Shown: positions 25,232-35,309, counted from the stretch's first letter. The stretch is 36,865 bases of DNA from Phormidium willei BDU 130791 (GCA_001637315.1 LSZA01000035.1:1-36865); one strand, 5' to 3'. Translations and numbers: made by a program. Notes: a model not told the origin generated them from the sequence alone.

Positions 25232-26575
25232 TCACGGGTTGATACGATGGTCTTCTTTAGAATACCCACAGACTTGACAATTATAGGTCGTCTGCTGAAT
25301 CTTCCTGTTGGAACTCAGAGAGGGTCCCAATGTCGATAATGTCTTAGTTACGGTAAATTCTTGGCAATTTGGACAGCCGTCAAACATCCAGGGATTGATA
25401 ACACAGCTTTGCAAATGAAATTCCGACGAATGACGGGTACAACTGGGACAGTTCCAGCCTTTAAATTGGGTACTCGATAAGTCTTTGGCGACCCTTTGAG
25501 CTTCGTTGAGACGCTCATGTAGATGAGGTTCTTCAACGCCTACCAATTCAGTTCCACACATGTTACAAATAAATCTTCGATTCTTTTCTATCCAGCTTTC
25601 AGCGAGAACCGCTGTCCACCAACCATTGACAGAGGATGCAACGACGCTAAAAAATAAGATGATATTAATTTCAGATCCCCACATTGTAGTCAGGACAGAG
25701 AAGGCGGCTGAGAATATCCAGGCCAAGATAAACGGAATAATACTGTAGACAATTAATGTGAAGATGCCGATAAAGAGTGCCATTGATGGGGTTTTCCCCT
25801 GTTTATCAATAGCGTCTTTTCTAGCGCTAATCACGACTTTAATACTGCTAATAATTGCCTGGACAAAACCAATTCCTAAACTGACAGCGATCGCTACAAC
25901 GGCTATGTTTAAGTTAAGGAGAGCCAGAGGTAAAAATATTCCCAAAGATAGAAGAAATCCCGCCATTCCAGCTTTGCCAAAAATTTCAAAATAACGCCCA
26001 TGATCAGCCGAAGCCTGAATCCGAGATTCTCCCCGAGGAGCAATTTGAGTGGGTTGCTTTAATTTCTCCTGAGTCATTGAATACACTAACAGAGAAATAA
26101 GCCAACAAACGGCGGCCGTACTCCCTAAAATCCAAACCGCATCAAAGTCAAAGAAACGAAACCGGTTAATCTCTGTTTCATGATCAATAAAATCGATCCA
26201 TCCAAATATTTCTAAACCAGATCCCCTGGCGAACCCCAAACGACTCGCCGCACTCAGTTGAGGAACCAGAACAAAGCTGAATCCCAACAGAATCGCGGCG
26301 ATCGCCCGCCAGAGTTTATCAGGCCTCCTGAACGTTCGACGACATAACACTCGACAGGTCATGCGTGAGTTTAGGCTTGAGTTTAGGCTTAATACAAGCC
26401 TCTTCAATTGGCGATCGCCACAAGTCCAAACCCAGTTAATCCAGCCTAGAAGAGTTAGCATGAAGAGCAGTCGCCAGATTATATAGGACAAACGTAACGA
26501 AGGATGTTTAAGCCACAGATATTTAAGCCACAATGGAAGCTGGCCCATTCTTGACGATAAATCTTCACTTGTCAA
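25232..26575 (-). CDS. Membrane/double zinc-ribbon paralogue without TPM domain
   Basis: This protein of up to 447 residues (409 if ATG 26461 is used, where the sequence begins MLTLLGWINWVW like its sister) has several hydrophobic segments: about 93-110, 145-165, 205-240 and 275-330. The C-terminal 110 residues are a double zinc ribbon: FICNMCG, a LSSTQFKGWNCPSC step, FHLQSC, GCPNCQEFTVT and YNCQVCGYS, giving four CxxC pairs. QIAPRGESRIQ corresponds to IELDPRGRSRV in the TPM paralogue. It has no TPM domain. It lies 53 nt after the TPM gene and was probably co-transcribed and duplicated from it. The function of this cassette is not known to me. Confidence 0.7.
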   Translation of the reverse strand: MTSEDLSSRMGQLPLWLKYLWLKHPSLRLSYIIWRLLFMLTLLGWINWVWTCGDRQLKRLVLSLNSSLNSRMTCRVLCRRTFRRPDKLWRAIAAILLGFSFVLVPQLSAASRLGFARGSGLEIFGWIDFIDHETEINRFRFFDFDAVWILGSTAAVCWLISLLVYSMTQEKLKQPTQIAPRGESRIQASADHGRYFEIFGKAGMAGFLLSLGIFLPLALLNLNIAVVAIAVSLGIGFVQAIISSIKVVISARKDAIDKQGKTPSMALFIGIFTLIVYSIIPFILAWIFSAAFSVLTTMWGSEINIILFFSVVASSVNGWWTAVLAESWIEKNRRFICNMCGTELVGVEEPHLHERLNEAQRVAKDLSSTQFKGWNCPSCTRHSSEFHLQSCVINPWMFDGCPNCQEFTVTKTLSTLGPSLSSNRKIQQTTYNCQVCGYSKEDHRINP

Positions 26576-26628
26576 TTAGCAATTGTCAATTAGCAAGGAT
26601 CAACCGTTCATCATCCTAGTTCATACCC

Positions 26629-28308
26629 CTAATAGCCACCACCCGCACCCCCGCCACCGCTGCTTCCGCCACCAAAACCACCACCACCGCCGCCACCGCC
26701 ACCACTACTTCCACCGGAAACACCGGTCGATGTTGAACGAGTGCGTTGAGGAATAATCGTTTGTTTTTGTTTAGAATAATCGCAGGCCTGACAGGTATAG
26801 GTCGTTTCACGTAGCCCCGTGGACTGATAGGTGGGTTGAACGACAGTTTTGGTCTCATGCGTGACCGTAAACTCTTCACAATTGGGACATTCAGTGAATT
26901 CCCCCGACTTGAGAATATAGCTACGTAGATGAAACTCGGACGGTTCCGGGCAACAGTTAGGACAACGTAAGCCCGTAAATTTAGTACTCCCAAGGTCTTG
27001 AGCGACGTTCTGGTGAGGATTGAGTTGTGCTGTCACCTCCGACTCGGGAACGGGAACCAACTGCGTTTGACAGGTTTGACAAACCCGTTTGAGTGTGGCA
27101 TCAAGCCAAGGTCGAGTCAACGTATAAGCTACCCAACCCATCCCCAAGGCCGCGACGAGGGAACCCAGTAAAACCAGTCCGAGGTCATCTCCCCAAACCT
27201 CCACCAACAAGGCTCCAGCGATGACCATAACGATCATGCTGCCAGCCAAGAAGACAAATCCTCCCAGAAACAGCCTGAGAGGGATCGACAGCAATCCTAG
27301 ATAGCGATCGCTCCCCTCTTTCTCAAAACTCGCCCTCCAAGAACGAAGGATAAATTGCCCAATTCTGACAATGGCTGTCACCCCAGTCACCGCCAACAAG
27401 AGCGCGATCGCAATGAAAGCCAAGGTGCGGGAAGAATCTAACATCAGCAGGGGAATGAACACCCCCAAAGAGAGCATAAAGCCACAGAGGGTTGCCCCAA
27501 ACAGAACTCCTCCATAGAGGGTTGCATCGCTTTTCCCCATCACCCGCGATCGCCCCCTGGGGTCGAGTTCAATCGGCTGCTTCAACCGCTGACGAATACT
27601 CCCATAGCCGAACGCCGAGGCTCCCCAAAAGACCACAGTGGCGATACCAAAGCCAGACCCATCTCTATCCCAAAAACCATCAGAGACAGAATTAGACCGA
27701 TCTCCAGGAAATTGGAACTCCTCCTCAGACAGTATTGTGACTAACGCTTCAACTCCCGCTCGGGTTCCTGCATCAAACTCCTCGTCCCTAAACTTAGGAA
27801 TGATCACCTCATCAATAATCCGGCCCACCTGAGCATCCGGCAAGATCCCTTCAACTCCATAACCCGTTTCAATTTCCACGCGGCGATCGCCCACTGAATG
27901 CAACCACAGTACCCCATTATCCACATCCGCTTTGCCCACGCCCCAGTGGTTAAACAATCGCGTTGCAAAGTCTTTGGGCGTAGCTTCAGAAGACGTATCC
28001 CGAACCGTTACCACGGCGATCTCGGTTCCATTTTGGGACTCTAACTCACTAATTTTCTGATTGAGCGCCTGTTCAGTCTCCTGACTGAGAACATCAGCCA
28101 TATCCGTGACCCAACCCCCATACTCCTGTTGAGGATTAACCACTTGTTCAACCCCAACGGCTATGGCGTCACCCGCCAGAGGGAATCCAACCAGGGATAG
28201 GACAAATAAGACAATTAACCCCTGTTGTCTAACCTGGGTATAGACCAACTGCGCTGCGATCGCCAACCGTGATTTGAGGGACTGTCGTAACTGGGAGATC
28301 GTCATCAT
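26629..28308 (-). CDS. TPM-domain (YgcG-like) membrane protein with double zinc ribbon
   Basis: This 559-residue protein starts at ATG 28308 and has a signal/anchor near 25-50 (GLIVLFVLSLVGFPLAG). The TPM domain (about 60-205) shows YGGWVTDMADVLSQET, NGTEIAVVTVRDTS, LFNHWGVGKADVDNGVLWL and VEIETGYGVEGILPDA. Three or four membrane segments follow. The double zinc ribbon is RVCQTCQ, LRCPNCC, ECPNCEEFTVT and YTCQACDYS. The protein ends in a Ser/Thr stretch and a glycine-rich tail (GGGGGGGFGGG), as in YgcG. TPM proteins typically pair with LemA, and here the lemA gene is divergent directly upstream. Plant and cyanobacterial TPM relatives act in photosystem II repair, but this protein is a YgcG-like type and that role should not be assumed. 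Confidence 0.85.
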   Translation of the reverse strand: MMTISQLRQSLKSRLAIAAQLVYTQVRQQGLIVLFVLSLVGFPLAGDAIAVGVEQVVNPQQEYGGWVTDMADVLSQETEQALNQKISELESQNGTEIAVVTVRDTSSEATPKDFATRLFNHWGVGKADVDNGVLWLHSVGDRRVEIETGYGVEGILPDAQVGRIIDEVIIPKFRDEEFDAGTRAGVEALVTILSEEEFQFPGDRSNSVSDGFWDRDGSGFGIATVVFWGASAFGYGSIRQRLKQPIELDPRGRSRVMGKSDATLYGGVLFGATLCGFMLSLGVFIPLLMLDSSRTLAFIAIALLLAVTGVTAIVRIGQFILRSWRASFEKEGSDRYLGLLSIPLRLFLGGFVFLAGSMIVMVIAGALLVEVWGDDLGLVLLGSLVAALGMGWVAYTLTRPWLDATLKRVCQTCQTQLVPVPESEVTAQLNPHQNVAQDLGSTKFTGLRCPNCCPEPSEFHLRSYILKSGEFTECPNCEEFTVTHETKTVVQPTYQSTGLRETTYTCQACDYSKQKQTIIPQRTRSTSTGVSGGSSGGGGGGGGGFGGGSSGGGGAGGGY

Positions 28309-28545
28309 CACGAATGCTCTGCTTACGTCAATGCCGCGCTTTATCATGAATCTGGCTGCCTCAGCCAACATCCGTTAAACTGAAAGCAGTCACCCTGAAA
28401 TTCTACCGAAATATCTCATTTAAGCCGCGTCACTTCAATCCTGGCATTCTTCCGAACCATGCTGGCAATATTTTATATTTCGTAAACTTTTTATGAGTTA
28501 ATCCATATTTTCTTGTGATAAAAACAGCGATCGTGAGAAACCTCC
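28309..28545. promoter_or_regulatory. Divergent intergenic region between TPM gene and lemA
   Basis: This 237-bp region must hold both promoters. It becomes A+T-rich at 28460-28520. No clear -35/-10 pair or operator stands out. Confidence 0.4.
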
Positions 28546-29328
28546 ATGAATCCCCCAAATCAAGAGAATACCCCTGAAATCCCCGACGACCTCGCTCCCG
28601 AGGTGCTAGAACTCGCCTCTCGCTACTACAGCGAGTCTCAGAATAGCTATTCCTTAGCCGAACTCCAAGAAGCAGGAGCCGAGGTGCAAATTCCACCGGA
28701 GTTGATCGCAAAAGCCCTTGAGGACGTTCAGGTTAAAAAAGAGCAAGAACAGCAACAACAAGAAAAGGCCCAAGAACGGCGCAAAACGGCCCAATGGATT
28801 GCCGTTGGGGTTGCGGTTATCCTCTCGATTTGGGGCATGGCTGCCTATAATGGACTAGCTAACCGCGCCCAAGAAGTGCAGGCCCGTTGGGCTCAAGTCG
28901 AAAACCAACTGCAACGGCGAGCCGATCTCATCCCCAACCTCGTCAGCGTAGCCCGCAGCCAAGCCGCCGCCGAACAGGAGGTGATTGAGCAATTAGAGCG
29001 ATCGCGCCAAACCTATCTCCAAGCCAGTCGTATCGACGAAAAACAGGCTGCGATCGCCGAAGTCGAAGCCGCGATCGAGCAATTTCAGAACGCCACAGCT
29101 AACAATTCCAACCTAGAAAACTCCCAAGCCTTTCAAAACCTCAGTTATGAAATTGCCGGAACTGAGAACCGCATCGCCGTCGAACGAATGCGCTATAACG
29201 AAGCAGTACAAGCCTACAACAGCCAGTTAAGCCAATTTCCTCAAGCCCTCATTGGCAACATAGCCGGGTTTAAAACACAGCCTTACTTTGAAGCCCAAAC
29301 TCCGCAGTCTCCCCAACCTGAGCCTTAG
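28546..29328 (+). CDS. lemA: LemA-family membrane protein
   Basis: This 260-residue protein starts with an 80-residue soluble, Glu/Gln-rich part (PEVLELASRYYSESQNSYSLAEL). One membrane helix follows (about 84-102, WIAVGVAVILSIWGMAAYNGL), then the LemA four-helix domain: ANRAQEVQARWAQVENQLQRRADLIPNLVSVA, ... IAGTENRIAVERMRYNEAVQAYN ... FPQALIGNIAGFKTQPYF. LemA proteins normally begin almost directly with the helix, so the N-terminal extension is unusual. Its EL-x-EAG pattern recalls a short helical recruitment module. It is divergent from a TPM gene, the common genomic partner. The biochemical role of LemA is unsettled. Confidence 0.88.
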   Translation: MNPPNQENTPEIPDDLAPEVLELASRYYSESQNSYSLAELQEAGAEVQIPPELIAKALEDVQVKKEQEQQQQEKAQERRKTAQWIAVGVAVILSIWGMAAYNGLANRAQEVQARWAQVENQLQRRADLIPNLVSVARSQAAAEQEVIEQLERSRQTYLQASRIDEKQAAIAEVEAAIEQFQNATANNSNLENSQAFQNLSYEIAGTENRIAVERMRYNEAVQAYNSQLSQFPQALIGNIAGFKTQPYFEAQTPQSPQPEP

Positions 29329-29362
29329 AGAAAAAAATAGTTTTGTCCCCACAAACCGATGC

Positions 29363-29779
29363 TTATTGAGGAGCAAAAAACGAGTAAATCAAGCGAATGA
29401 CGAGCCAGCCGAGCAACGCATAAGCCCCCATGGCTACCAATATATTAACATCAAAAACATTTGTCCCAACCAAGCCTTCAGGATTCGCAAACAAATTACT
29501 AAATGGAGCAAAAAACGGATCTGACAGACTATAAATAAAATCAGCAAACAAATTTTCAGGATTCGCCCCACTGAGGCGAAGTAAAAACCGTAACGATAAC
29601 AACACCAATAACGCACTCACCAAATAGGAAATAATGCGAATCATGCGGGAGAGAATCAAAGAACGTTGAGAGATCTCAACCCGGTCTTCCTCCGTATAGA
29701 GGCGATCGCGCTCCATAGGCGAGAGATTTCGGCTTGGATCAGGGTTAGGATTCGAGTTCGGATCAGGATTAGGGTTCAT
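29363..29779 (-). CDS. YggT-family membrane protein
   Basis: This 138-residue protein starts at ATG 29779, with MNPNPDPNSNPNPDP encoded by short DNA repeats, then a charged region and two YggT membrane segments. The first is YLVSALLVLLSLRFLLRLSGANPENLFADF, with the family G-A-N-P hallmark. The second is VNILVAMGAYALLGWLVIRLIYSFF. SDPFFAPFSNLF is the conserved loop. YggT/CCB3 proteins help cofactor assembly in photosynthetic membranes in plants, or nucleoid and division-site organisation in cyanobacteria; which applies here cannot be told. A longer reading to 29821 is unlikely. Divergent from thrS. Confidence 0.85.
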   Translation of the reverse strand: MNPNPDPNSNPNPDPSRNLSPMERDRLYTEEDRVEISQRSLILSRMIRIISYLVSALLVLLSLRFLLRLSGANPENLFADFIYSLSDPFFAPFSNLFANPEGLVGTNVFDVNILVAMGAYALLGWLVIRLIYSFFAPQ

Positions 29780-29980
29780 AACATGGCACTCCAACGGACT
29801 ATCTGCCCAAATCATAGCCATTTTCGTGACTCCAATCCGAAATATGCCAGTTCGTCAGTCTCCGGTTGACGCATCACCCCATCCCCATCCCGGATCGACT
29901 CTGAGCAAACTCACCCCAAGCCAGGTTCACATTTGCGTTAGGATCAAAGAGTTCTTTCACTACTACCCATATACTCGTCC

Positions 29981-31810
29981 ATGGTCGTTTCCCAGTCTCC
30001 TGTCAGCGAACACGCCGAACAGCCGATTCGCCTTCCTCGTACCAGCGAGTCGGACTCCATCAAACGGATTCGCCATACCGCCTCCCACGTCATGGCGATG
30101 GCAGTACAACGGTTGTTCCCCGGAACCCAAGTGACCATCGGCCCCTGGACAGAGTATGGCTTCTACTACGACTTCGATCGCCCCGAACCCTTCACCGAGA
30201 AAGATCTCAAAGCCATCAAAAAAGAGATGGTGAAGATCATCAAAAAGAAACTCCCCGTCACCCGAGAAGTCGTCAGCCGAGACGAAGCCCAAGCGCGAAT
30301 TGAGAAAATCCAAGAACCCTACAAACTCGAAATCCTCGGCGACATCAAAGAAGAACCCATCACCGTCTATCACCTCGGCGACCAATGGTGGGATCTCTGT
30401 GCCGGTCCCCACGTCGAAACCACCGGCGACCTACACCCCAAAGCGATCGACCTCGAAAGCATCGCCGGGGCCTACTGGCGCGGCGACGCCAACAACCCCC
30501 AACTGCAACGGATTTACGGAACCGCTTGGGAAACCCCAGAACAACTGCAAGAATACAAACGCCGCAAACAAGAAGCCCTCAAACGAGATCACCGCAAACT
30601 CGGCAAAGAACTCGGCCTGTTTGTCTTCAACGATGTCGTCGGTCCGGGACTCCCTATGTGGACCCCCAAAGGAACCCTGCTGCGGTCCACCCTGCAAGAC
30701 TTCCTCAAACAAGAACAACAAAAACGGGGCTATCAAGACGTCGTCACCCCTCACATCGCCCGTGTAGACCTGTTCAAAACCTCCGGCCATTGGCAGAACT
30801 ACAAAGACGATATGTTCCCCATGATGTCCGACGAGGACTCGATGATCGAAGATGAGCGGGGGTTCGTCCTCAAACCCATGAACTGCCCCTTCCACGTGCA
30901 ACTCTACAAAAACGAATTGCGCTCCTATCGAGATCTCCCCATCCGCTACGCCGAATTTGGCACCGTCTATCGTTACGAACAGTCCGGGGAACTCGGCGGA
31001 CTAACTCGGGTGCGCGGCTTTACCCAAGACGACTCCCACCTCTTCGTCACCCCCGACCAACTCGAAGCCGAATTTCTCAGCGTGGTGGACTTGATTCTAA
31101 CGGTCTTCCAAAGCTTGCGTTTAACCAACTTCAAATCCCGCCTCAGCACCCGCGACGCGGACTCTGACAAATATATTGGGTCTGACGCCGCTTGGGACAA
31201 AGCCGAGAACGCCATCCGCCAAGCCATGGAATCGCGGGGGATGAGCTACTTTGAAGCCCCCGGAGAAGCCGCCTTCTACGGTCCCAAACTGGACTTCATT
31301 TTCCAAGATGCCCTCGAACGGGACTGGCAACTCGGGACCGTTCAGGTGGACTATAACCTCCCCGAACGCTTCGAACTAGAGTATGTGGCCGAGGACGGTT
31401 CCCGTCAGCGTCCCGTGATGATTCACCGCGCCCCCTTTGGCTCTCTGGAGCGTCTCATCGGGATTTTGATTGAAGAGTACGCCGGAGACTTCCCCCTCTG
31501 GTTAGCCCCCGAACAGGTGCGGTTACTACCTGTCAGCGAGGAGTTTTTACCCTTCGCCAAAAATGTCGAAGCGCAAATGCTAGCCGTTGGCATTCGTGCT
31601 AAAGCCGATACCAGTAACGAGCGCTTGGGGAAACAGATTCGCAATGCGGAAAAGGCGAAAATTCCCGTCATGTGCATTGTCGGGGCGAAAGAACAAGAAT
31701 CCAACTCTCTCAGTGTCCGCACTCGTGCGTCTGGGGAGTTAGGGGCCTTGCAAATTCCTGACGTGATTGAGAAACTTACCACGGCGTTACAGACTCGCGG
31801 CGATTTCTAA
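29981..31810 (+). CDS. thrS: Threonyl-tRNA synthetase (without TGS domain)
   Basis: ThrRS charges tRNA-Thr. The 609-residue protein begins with the editing domain (IRHTASHVMAMAVQRLF, the HxxxH motif; DLCAGPHVETTGDL). The class II core follows, with zinc ligand Cys in MNCPFHV, motif 2 YRYEQSGELGGLTRVRGFTQDDSH and motif 3-type MIHRAPFGSLERL. The anticodon-binding domain starts PLWLAPEQVRLLPVS. The N-terminal TGS domain of the E. coli enzyme is absent; this short form is normal in cyanobacteria. The upstream 29780-29980 segment is shared with the divergent yggT promoter, and no riboswitch or T-box is visible. Confidence 0.96.
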   Translation: MVVSQSPVSEHAEQPIRLPRTSESDSIKRIRHTASHVMAMAVQRLFPGTQVTIGPWTEYGFYYDFDRPEPFTEKDLKAIKKEMVKIIKKKLPVTREVVSRDEAQARIEKIQEPYKLEILGDIKEEPITVYHLGDQWWDLCAGPHVETTGDLHPKAIDLESIAGAYWRGDANNPQLQRIYGTAWETPEQLQEYKRRKQEALKRDHRKLGKELGLFVFNDVVGPGLPMWTPKGTLLRSTLQDFLKQEQQKRGYQDVVTPHIARVDLFKTSGHWQNYKDDMFPMMSDEDSMIEDERGFVLKPMNCPFHVQLYKNELRSYRDLPIRYAEFGTVYRYEQSGELGGLTRVRGFTQDDSHLFVTPDQLEAEFLSVVDLILTVFQSLRLTNFKSRLSTRDADSDKYIGSDAAWDKAENAIRQAMESRGMSYFEAPGEAAFYGPKLDFIFQDALERDWQLGTVQVDYNLPERFELEYVAEDGSRQRPVMIHRAPFGSLERLIGILIEEYAGDFPLWLAPEQVRLLPVSEEFLPFAKNVEAQMLAVGIRAKADTSNERLGKQIRNAEKAKIPVMCIVGAKEQESNSLSVRTRASGELGALQIPDVIEKLTTALQTRGDF

Positions 31811-31824
31811 TTGGTTCTAAGAAG

Positions 31825-31889
31825 AACCCACCCCTTGCCCCTCCCAGGAGGGGAAAAACAACTTAGGGGCGTTCCCTTGTGGGCGCCCT
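31825..31889 (+). repeat. GTAGGGG-family repeat pair downstream of thrS
   Basis: A copy of the 29-bp unit with the CCCCTCC-ca-GGAGGGG hairpin (31838-31853), followed by A-residues, is followed by a variant of the 27-nt unit (31864-31889, TAGGGGCG... GCGCCCT). It lies 15 nt after the thrS stop and may double as its terminator. Confidence 0.75.
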
Positions 31890-32050
31890 CTTCAGGGAGC
31901 GCCGGAACACCGGGACAGGAACCATTTCTGTATCTCCCCGGTTGATCCCCTGGGCTATAATGACTCTTGGCGTTACGGCTGGCTCCTGGGGCTTGCCGAG
32001 TGTCCTTTCAAATCAATTTTCTTATAAAAACCTGCACTTAATCCATACGT

Positions 32051-33181
32051 ATGACTGTACTGAAACGCTGGCTAAAACTCGCACTCCTCGTCACCCTACT
32101 GCTTCCCCTCTCCTTGGGACTTAGTGCCGCCTGGTGGGATAGTGATGATGGTGGGGGAGACCGCCAGAACTATCGCCAAAGCCGGATGCCCCAAGGGGAT
32201 GCGGTGACCGATCCAAAGGCCCTACTACAATATGCTCTCCCCATCGAGAATGACTCGGTGCGACGGATTCAAGAACAAATTGAGGATATTGGGCGACAAC
32301 TTCGCGCTCGTAAACGCTGGTCTGCGGTGAGTCGGGATGTGCGCGGGGCTAAATCCACGCTGGCCTACCGCCGGGATGAAATCCTAGAGACGGTGGTTCC
32401 CTCGCAACGGGAGGCGGGACAGGAGTATTTAGAACGCCTCGATGAACAGATTCGTGAGTTGGAAGCGGTTGCAGAAACGCAAAATCGTGAAGACGCTTGG
32501 ATTGTTCGCCGTAAGATTCTCAACACCTTGGGCGAGTTGCAGTCGTTAATGGTGGGCGAGTTCCCCTTTGAGATTCCCGAAGAATACGCCGATTTACCCC
32601 AACTTAAAGGACGCGCCACGGTAGAAATGACCACCAGTCAAGGGGACTTAACCCTGGTGGTGGATGGCTATAATGCCCCGATTACCGCCGGAAACTTCGT
32701 GGATTTGGTGCAGCGGGGTTTCTATGATGGCATTGACTTTGTGCGGGCTGAAGCCAATTATGTCTTACAGGCCGGTGATCCGCCGGGGCCTGAGGATGGA
32801 TTTGTGGACCCTGAAACCGGTGAGTATCGCACGATTCCCCTAGAAATTCGAGTTCGTAGCGAGAATGAACCGATTTATGGCTTTACCCTCGAGGAAATTG
32901 GCCTCTATCGTGAACAGCCGGTGCTGCCGTTTTCCGCCTTTGGAACTCTGGGAATGGCCCATCGGGATCTCGATGCCAATAGTGGCTCGTCTCAGTTCTT
33001 CTTCTTCCTGTTTGAGCCGGAGTTAACCCCAGCGGGGCTGAACTTGCTTGATGGTCGCTATGCGGCGTTTGGCTATGTGGTTGAAGGGGCTGAAGTTCTC
33101 GAAAACCTCGGCCGGGGCGATCGCATCGAATCGGCTCGCGTCGTCGATGGCGCACAATACTTGCAAAAGGGTGAATCATAA
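32051..33181 (+). CDS. TLP40/CYP38-type thylakoid-lumen peptidyl-prolyl isomerase
   Basis: This 376-residue exported cyclophilin-like protein has a signal peptide (WLKLALLVTLLLPLSLGLSA) followed by a helical domain (about 50-180, leucine-zipper-like; DSVRRIQEQIEDIGRQLRARKR). The C-terminal cyclophilin domain from about 195 contains VEMTTSQGDLTLVVDGYNAPITAGNFVDLVQRGFYDG, GTLGMAHRDLDANSGSSQFFFFL and GRYAAFGYVVEGAEVLENL. This two-domain layout is that of TLP40/CYP38 (a photosystem II assembly factor in plants) and its cyanobacterial homologues. The catalytic Arg/Phe pocket is only partly conserved, as in that group, so activity may be low. Solitary gene. Confidence 0.9.
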   Translation: MTVLKRWLKLALLVTLLLPLSLGLSAAWWDSDDGGGDRQNYRQSRMPQGDAVTDPKALLQYALPIENDSVRRIQEQIEDIGRQLRARKRWSAVSRDVRGAKSTLAYRRDEILETVVPSQREAGQEYLERLDEQIRELEAVAETQNREDAWIVRRKILNTLGELQSLMVGEFPFEIPEEYADLPQLKGRATVEMTTSQGDLTLVVDGYNAPITAGNFVDLVQRGFYDGIDFVRAEANYVLQAGDPPGPEDGFVDPETGEYRTIPLEIRVRSENEPIYGFTLEEIGLYREQPVLPFSAFGTLGMAHRDLDANSGSSQFFFFLFEPELTPAGLNLLDGRYAAFGYVVEGAEVLENLGRGDRIESARVVDGAQYLQKGES

Positions 33182-33299
33182 ACAGTTCGGGAGTCGGGCT
33201 GGCCATTAAATTAGGTTTTAATAGCGGCTTCATTCGCCGGCCCGCTTCCCCAGGTTCGATTCGAGTTCATCATCCCTGAGTCCCCCCCCCTGAGTCCCT

Positions 33300-35309
33300 A
33301 TGCACGCAGACGCTTCCCCTGATCCGACGGTTCTGGAGGTTCGTAATCTTCGGGTTCAATTTCAAACCGGTGAACGCTTGGTTCATGCCGTCAATGATGT
33401 CAGTTTTCAGGTTCCTCGGGGTCAAACTCTGGGCATTGTGGGCGAGTCAGGATCGGGGAAATCCGTCACCTCTCTGGCGGTGATGGGATTAGTGCCGAGT
33501 CCTCCGGGTGAGGTAACGGGGGGAGAGATTTGGTTTAGGGACCCGGTGGTGGGCGATCGCGTCAACCTCTTAAATTTGCCCCCCAAGCAACTGCGACGCT
33601 ATCGGGGGGGACGTATCGCCACCATCTTTCAGGAACCGATGACGGCCTTGAACCCGGTCTATAGCATCGGCTTTCAGTTGGTTGAGGCCATTCGCCTACA
33701 TCGTAAAATTTCTAAAGCTGAGGCCCAAGAACAGGCGATCGCCCGGCTGCAAGAAGTGAAGTTACTCCCTGGTGAGGAGCAGCTTCAGGAGGAGGTGTTA
33801 GCGGCTCTGGGAGGGGCGGGGGCGGCTCCTGGACGGCGACAAGTCTTGCAAGAAATAGAACGGCGTAAACAGAGCCTGCTCAACCGCTATCCTCATCAGT
33901 TCTCCGGGGGACAACTGCAACGGGTGACCATTGCCATGGCGATCGCCTGTGACCCGGCTCTCCTCATTGCCGATGAACCCACCACGGCCCTGGATGTGAC
34001 GGTTCAGGCGACGATTTTGCAACTGTTGCGGGAGTTGCGATCGCGCCATCAGATGTCCATGATCTTCATTACCCATGATCTCGGCGTCATTGCCGAAATC
34101 GCCGATCAGGTCGCCGTCATGTATCAGGGCAAAATCGTCGAAACCGGCAGCCTGAGCGACATTTTCTCCCGTCCACAACATCCCTACACCCAGGGACTTC
34201 TAGCCTGTCGCCCCCAAACGGAACTACGATTGCGCTGTCTCCCCACCATTGCCGACTTCATGACCGCCCAAGCGCAGACCTCGCCACCGCCCGCCCACGA
34301 GGAACAACCTCAGGTTGCAGAACGGAGGAGGCCCTCTCCTAAAGAGTCCCAAAGCGACCCCTCAGCGCCCGAAGAAGCCTCAGAAACCGATAATTCCGAC
34401 TCAAATTTCATTCAGTCTTCTCACCTGACCTTACTGACCAATCCTGAAAACCGCATCTCAGACCTAGAGATGGCCCAACGCCTGGCTCATCTACAGCGGC
34501 AACCGCCCTTACTGCAAGTCGAGAATCTCCAAGTCGGGTATCCGGTGCGCGGCGGTCTCTTTGGCAAAACCCAACGCTACGCCATGGCCGTCAACGGCAT
34601 TTCCTTCCATGTCTATCCTGGAGAAACCCTCGGTCTTGTCGGAGAGTCCGGTTGCGGAAAAACCACTCTCGCTCGCACCTTATTACAGTTAATTGCACCT
34701 ACCAGTGGCCGGATGGTCTTTGAAGGTCAAGACATTACCCATCTCAAAGGTAAGCCACTGCAAGGCCTACGCCGTAACATTCAAGCGATTTTCCAAGATC
34801 CCTTTAGTTCCCTCAATCCTCGCATGAGTGTCGGGGCGGCGATCGCCGAACCTCTCAAAATCCACAAGGTCGGTGGACCCCCTCGCCAACAACGGGAACG
34901 CTGCATTTGGCTTCTCGAACGAGTCGGACTCAGCGCCGACTGTCTCAAACGCTATCCCCACGAGTTTTCCGGCGGACAACGACAACGGATCTGTATCGCC
35001 CGGGCCTTAGCCCTCAATCCTAAATTTGTCATCTGTGACGAGTCCGTCTCAGCCCTCGATGTCTCCGTACAAGCCCAAGTCTTAAATCTCTTGCGGGAAC
35101 TGCAAGATGAGTTTGGTCTAACCTATATTTTCATCTCTCATGACCTGAGCGTGGTCAAATTTATGAGCGATCGCATCATGGTCATGAACCAAGGCAAAAT
35201 CGAAGAAATTGGCGCCGCCGACCGTGTCTATCGCGAACCCGAGCGAGACTACACCCGTCAACTCATCGCCTCCATTCCCAATCCAGCGGCCCTGTTGCAA
35301 CGTGCCTAA
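33300..35309 (+). CDS. Fused double ATPase of a peptide/nickel (Dpp/Opp/Gsi-type) ABC importer
   Basis: This 669-residue protein has two complete ABC ATPase domains. Domain 1 has Walker A GESGSGKS at 48-55, [34 protein letters not shown] and [11 protein letters not shown]. Domain 2 has Walker A GESGCGKT at 448-455, the signature [14 protein letters not shown] and CDESVSALD. Each ends with a DppD/DppF-type C-terminal segment ([11 protein letters not shown], and [15 protein letters not shown]). A 90-residue polar linker rich in Ser, Pro and Glu joins them. Fusions like this (GsiA/YejF type) replace separate DppD and DppF proteins. Domain 1 contains a glycine/alanine-rich insertion ([14 protein letters not shown]) before its signature. 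No permease gene is in the window. Confidence 0.92.
   Translation: MHADASPDPTVLEVRNLRVQFQTGERLVHAVNDVSFQVPRGQTLGIVGESGSGKSVTSLAVMGLVPSPPGEVTGGEIWFRDPVVGDRVNLLNLPPKQLRRYRGGRIATIFQEPMTALNPVYSIGFQLVEAIRLHRKISKAEAQEQAIARLQEVKLLPGEEQLQEEVLAALGGAGAAPGRRQVLQEIERRKQSLLNRYPHQFSGGQLQRVTIAMAIACDPALLIADEPTTALDVTVQATILQLLRELRSRHQMSMIFITHDLGVIAEIADQVAVMYQGKIVETGSLSDIFSRPQHPYTQGLLACRPQTELRLRCLPTIADFMTAQAQTSPPPAHEEQPQVAERRRPSPKESQSDPSAPEEASETDNSDSNFIQSSHLTLLTNPENRISDLEMAQRLAHLQRQPPLLQVENLQVGYPVRGGLFGKTQRYAMAVNGISFHVYPGETLGLVGESGCGKTTLARTLLQLIAPTSGRMVFEGQDITHLKGKPLQGLRRNIQAIFQDPFSSLNPRMSVGAAIAEPLKIHKVGGPPRQQRERCIWLLERVGLSADCLKRYPHEFSGGQRQRICIARALALNPKFVICDESVSALDVSVQAQVLNLLRELQDEFGLTYIFISHDLSVVKFMSDRIMVMNQGKIEEIGAADRVYREPERDYTRQLIASIPNPAALLQRA

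Noticed and set aside
26616..26993. Second minus-strand ORF over the TPM C terminus
   Set aside because: It is an alternative frame over the glycine-repeat and zinc-ribbon coding DNA; the TPM frame contains the motifs.
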